A DNA stretch of 5,559 nt from Limisphaerales bacterium (GTDB lineage Bacteria > Verrucomicrobiota > Verrucomicrobiia > Limisphaerales > UBA11358), in the NCBI GenBank assembly GCA_003133815.1, contig PKZR01000045.1:1-5559 (forward strand), read 5' to 3'. Numbering within the stretch: position 1 is the first letter of the stretch; each line of letters starts with the position of its first letter. Positions 5,190 through 5,559 of the stretch are shown here, piece after piece. Both the position numbers and the translations under genes were made by a program. The notes under the pieces are model-generated. The model did not search any database, was not told the DNA's origin, and saw only the letters and a program-made list of their open reading frames with translations.

Positions 5190-5475
5190 CGCCCTCGCCG
5201 GACACATTTCCCGCATCCGGGACTTGATTTCCCCGACCACCATCGAAACCCGGGACAAGGCCATCGGCCCGAACGTGACCACGCCCGGCTGTCTCCAGTT
5301 CTTTGTGACTTCCGCCCGCGACGTGCTGGCAGGTCTAAACAAAGGCACCGAACACAAACTCGGCGACTGGGGCTTTGGCGTCATCGCCTCGCCGCAACAG
5401 ACGCCCGAGGCCAAAGCCGCCGCCAAGCAAGCGCGTGCGGCAGTCAAGGCCGCGAAGAGCAAACCAGCCAGTTAA
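5188..5475 (+). pseudogene. C-terminal part of an unrecognised protein, 5' truncated
   Basis: This frame has protein-like content from about 5188, reading ALAGHISRIRDLIS, TTIETRDKAIGPNVTTPG and LQFFVTSARDVLAGLNKG, and ending in an alanine/lysine-rich tail (EAKAAAKQARAAVKAAKS) at the TAA at 5473-5475. The only nearby in-frame start is a TTG at 5176 with no ribosome binding site, and upstream the same DNA is better explained as the GH20-like remnant in another frame. It is therefore probably the 3' end of a gene whose start was lost at a deletion or recombination junction near 5185-5195. The basic, alanine-rich tail resembles low-complexity nucleic-acid-binding tails. I do not recognise the family and give no function. 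A short expressed protein from the TTG cannot be excluded. Confidence 0.55.
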
Positions 5476-5492
5476 AAAAACAAACAATAACC

Positions 5493-5530
5493 AAAGACGG
5501 GACGGTGCAAGCCGTCCCGTCTTTATTTTA
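5493..5530 (+). terminator. Intrinsic terminator
   Basis: AAAGACGGGACGG (5493-5505) pairs perfectly with CCGTCCCGTCTTT (5512-5524) around a 6-nt loop TGCAAG, giving a 13-bp GC-rich stem followed by ATTTTA. It is preceded by A-rich sequence, so it may also work on the minus strand. It lies 17 nt after the last remnant's stop and would end transcription of the toxin-antitoxin unit. Confidence 0.88.
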
Positions 5531-5536
5531 GGGCTG

Positions 5537-5553
5537 GGAATGAATATCATTCC
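5537..5553. promoter_or_regulatory. 17-bp palindrome, possible operator
   Basis: GGAATGA-ATA-TCATTCC is a perfect inverted repeat with 7-bp arms and a 3-bp centre, just past the terminator. Arms of this size and spacing fit a dimeric regulator site for a gene beyond the right edge. No T-run follows, so it is not a second terminator. The partner gene is not visible. Confidence 0.45.
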
Positions 5554-5559
5554 ACTTCC

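Noticed and set aside
5190..5531. Continuation of the 5016 frame to 5531 as one 171-residue protein
   Set aside because: After about residue 58 it is arginine/proline/histidine-rich out-of-frame sequence, overlaps a better coding frame and runs through the terminator stem.

Overview
The window looks like chromosomal DNA of a moderately GC-rich bacterium. The mix of genes (SerS, a short LeuD, a DUF433/DUF5615 toxin-antitoxin module and a GH20-like relic) and the scarcity of Shine-Dalgarno sequences fit Verrucomicrobiota or a relative. That placement is inference from gene content, not a phylogeny.

Layout, left to right. (1) 1-569, minus: the N-terminal 189 residues of seryl-tRNA synthetase, running off the left edge. 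Its -10 box ends only 6 nt before the ATG, so the mRNA is probably leaderless. (2) 630-959, plus: a small membrane protein of unknown function. (3) 1002-1559, plus: leuD, the small subunit of 3-isopropylmalate dehydratase, followed 10 nt later by an unrecognised 103-residue protein (1570-1881). (4) 3836-1888, minus: a two-gene unit, converging on the previous gene with a 6 nt gap. It holds a SAM-dependent methyltransferase and, 3 nt further on, a three-histidine-box fatty acid desaturase. A single-base deletion near 2513-2522 splits the desaturase into two frames; the rest is open and well preserved. (5) 3837-4224: a gene-free interval dominated by a 114-bp, several-segment inverted repeat (3899-4012), followed by an AT-rich stretch. 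(6) 4225-5010, plus: two tandem DUF433 antitoxin-like genes and one DUF5615 PIN-like toxin that overlaps the second antitoxin by 4 nt. A ~50-bp segment in front of each antitoxin gene is about 90% identical between the two copies, while the proteins are only about 47% identical. (7) 5016-5475, plus: a composite of gene remnants, a GH20-like N-terminus joined out of frame to the C-terminal part of another protein. A strong intrinsic terminator (5493-5530) and a 17-bp palindrome (5537-5553) follow.

Functionally the left third is housekeeping (translation, leucine synthesis). The middle is probably a lipid-modifying pair whose desaturase is either broken or mis-sequenced. The right third is accessory DNA: toxin-antitoxin genes with duplicated control regions, a structured intergenic element and gene relics. 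The points most worth following up are the 114-bp structured element, the duplicated near-leaderless antitoxin promoter/operator, and the frameshifted desaturase next to an orphan-type methyltransferase.
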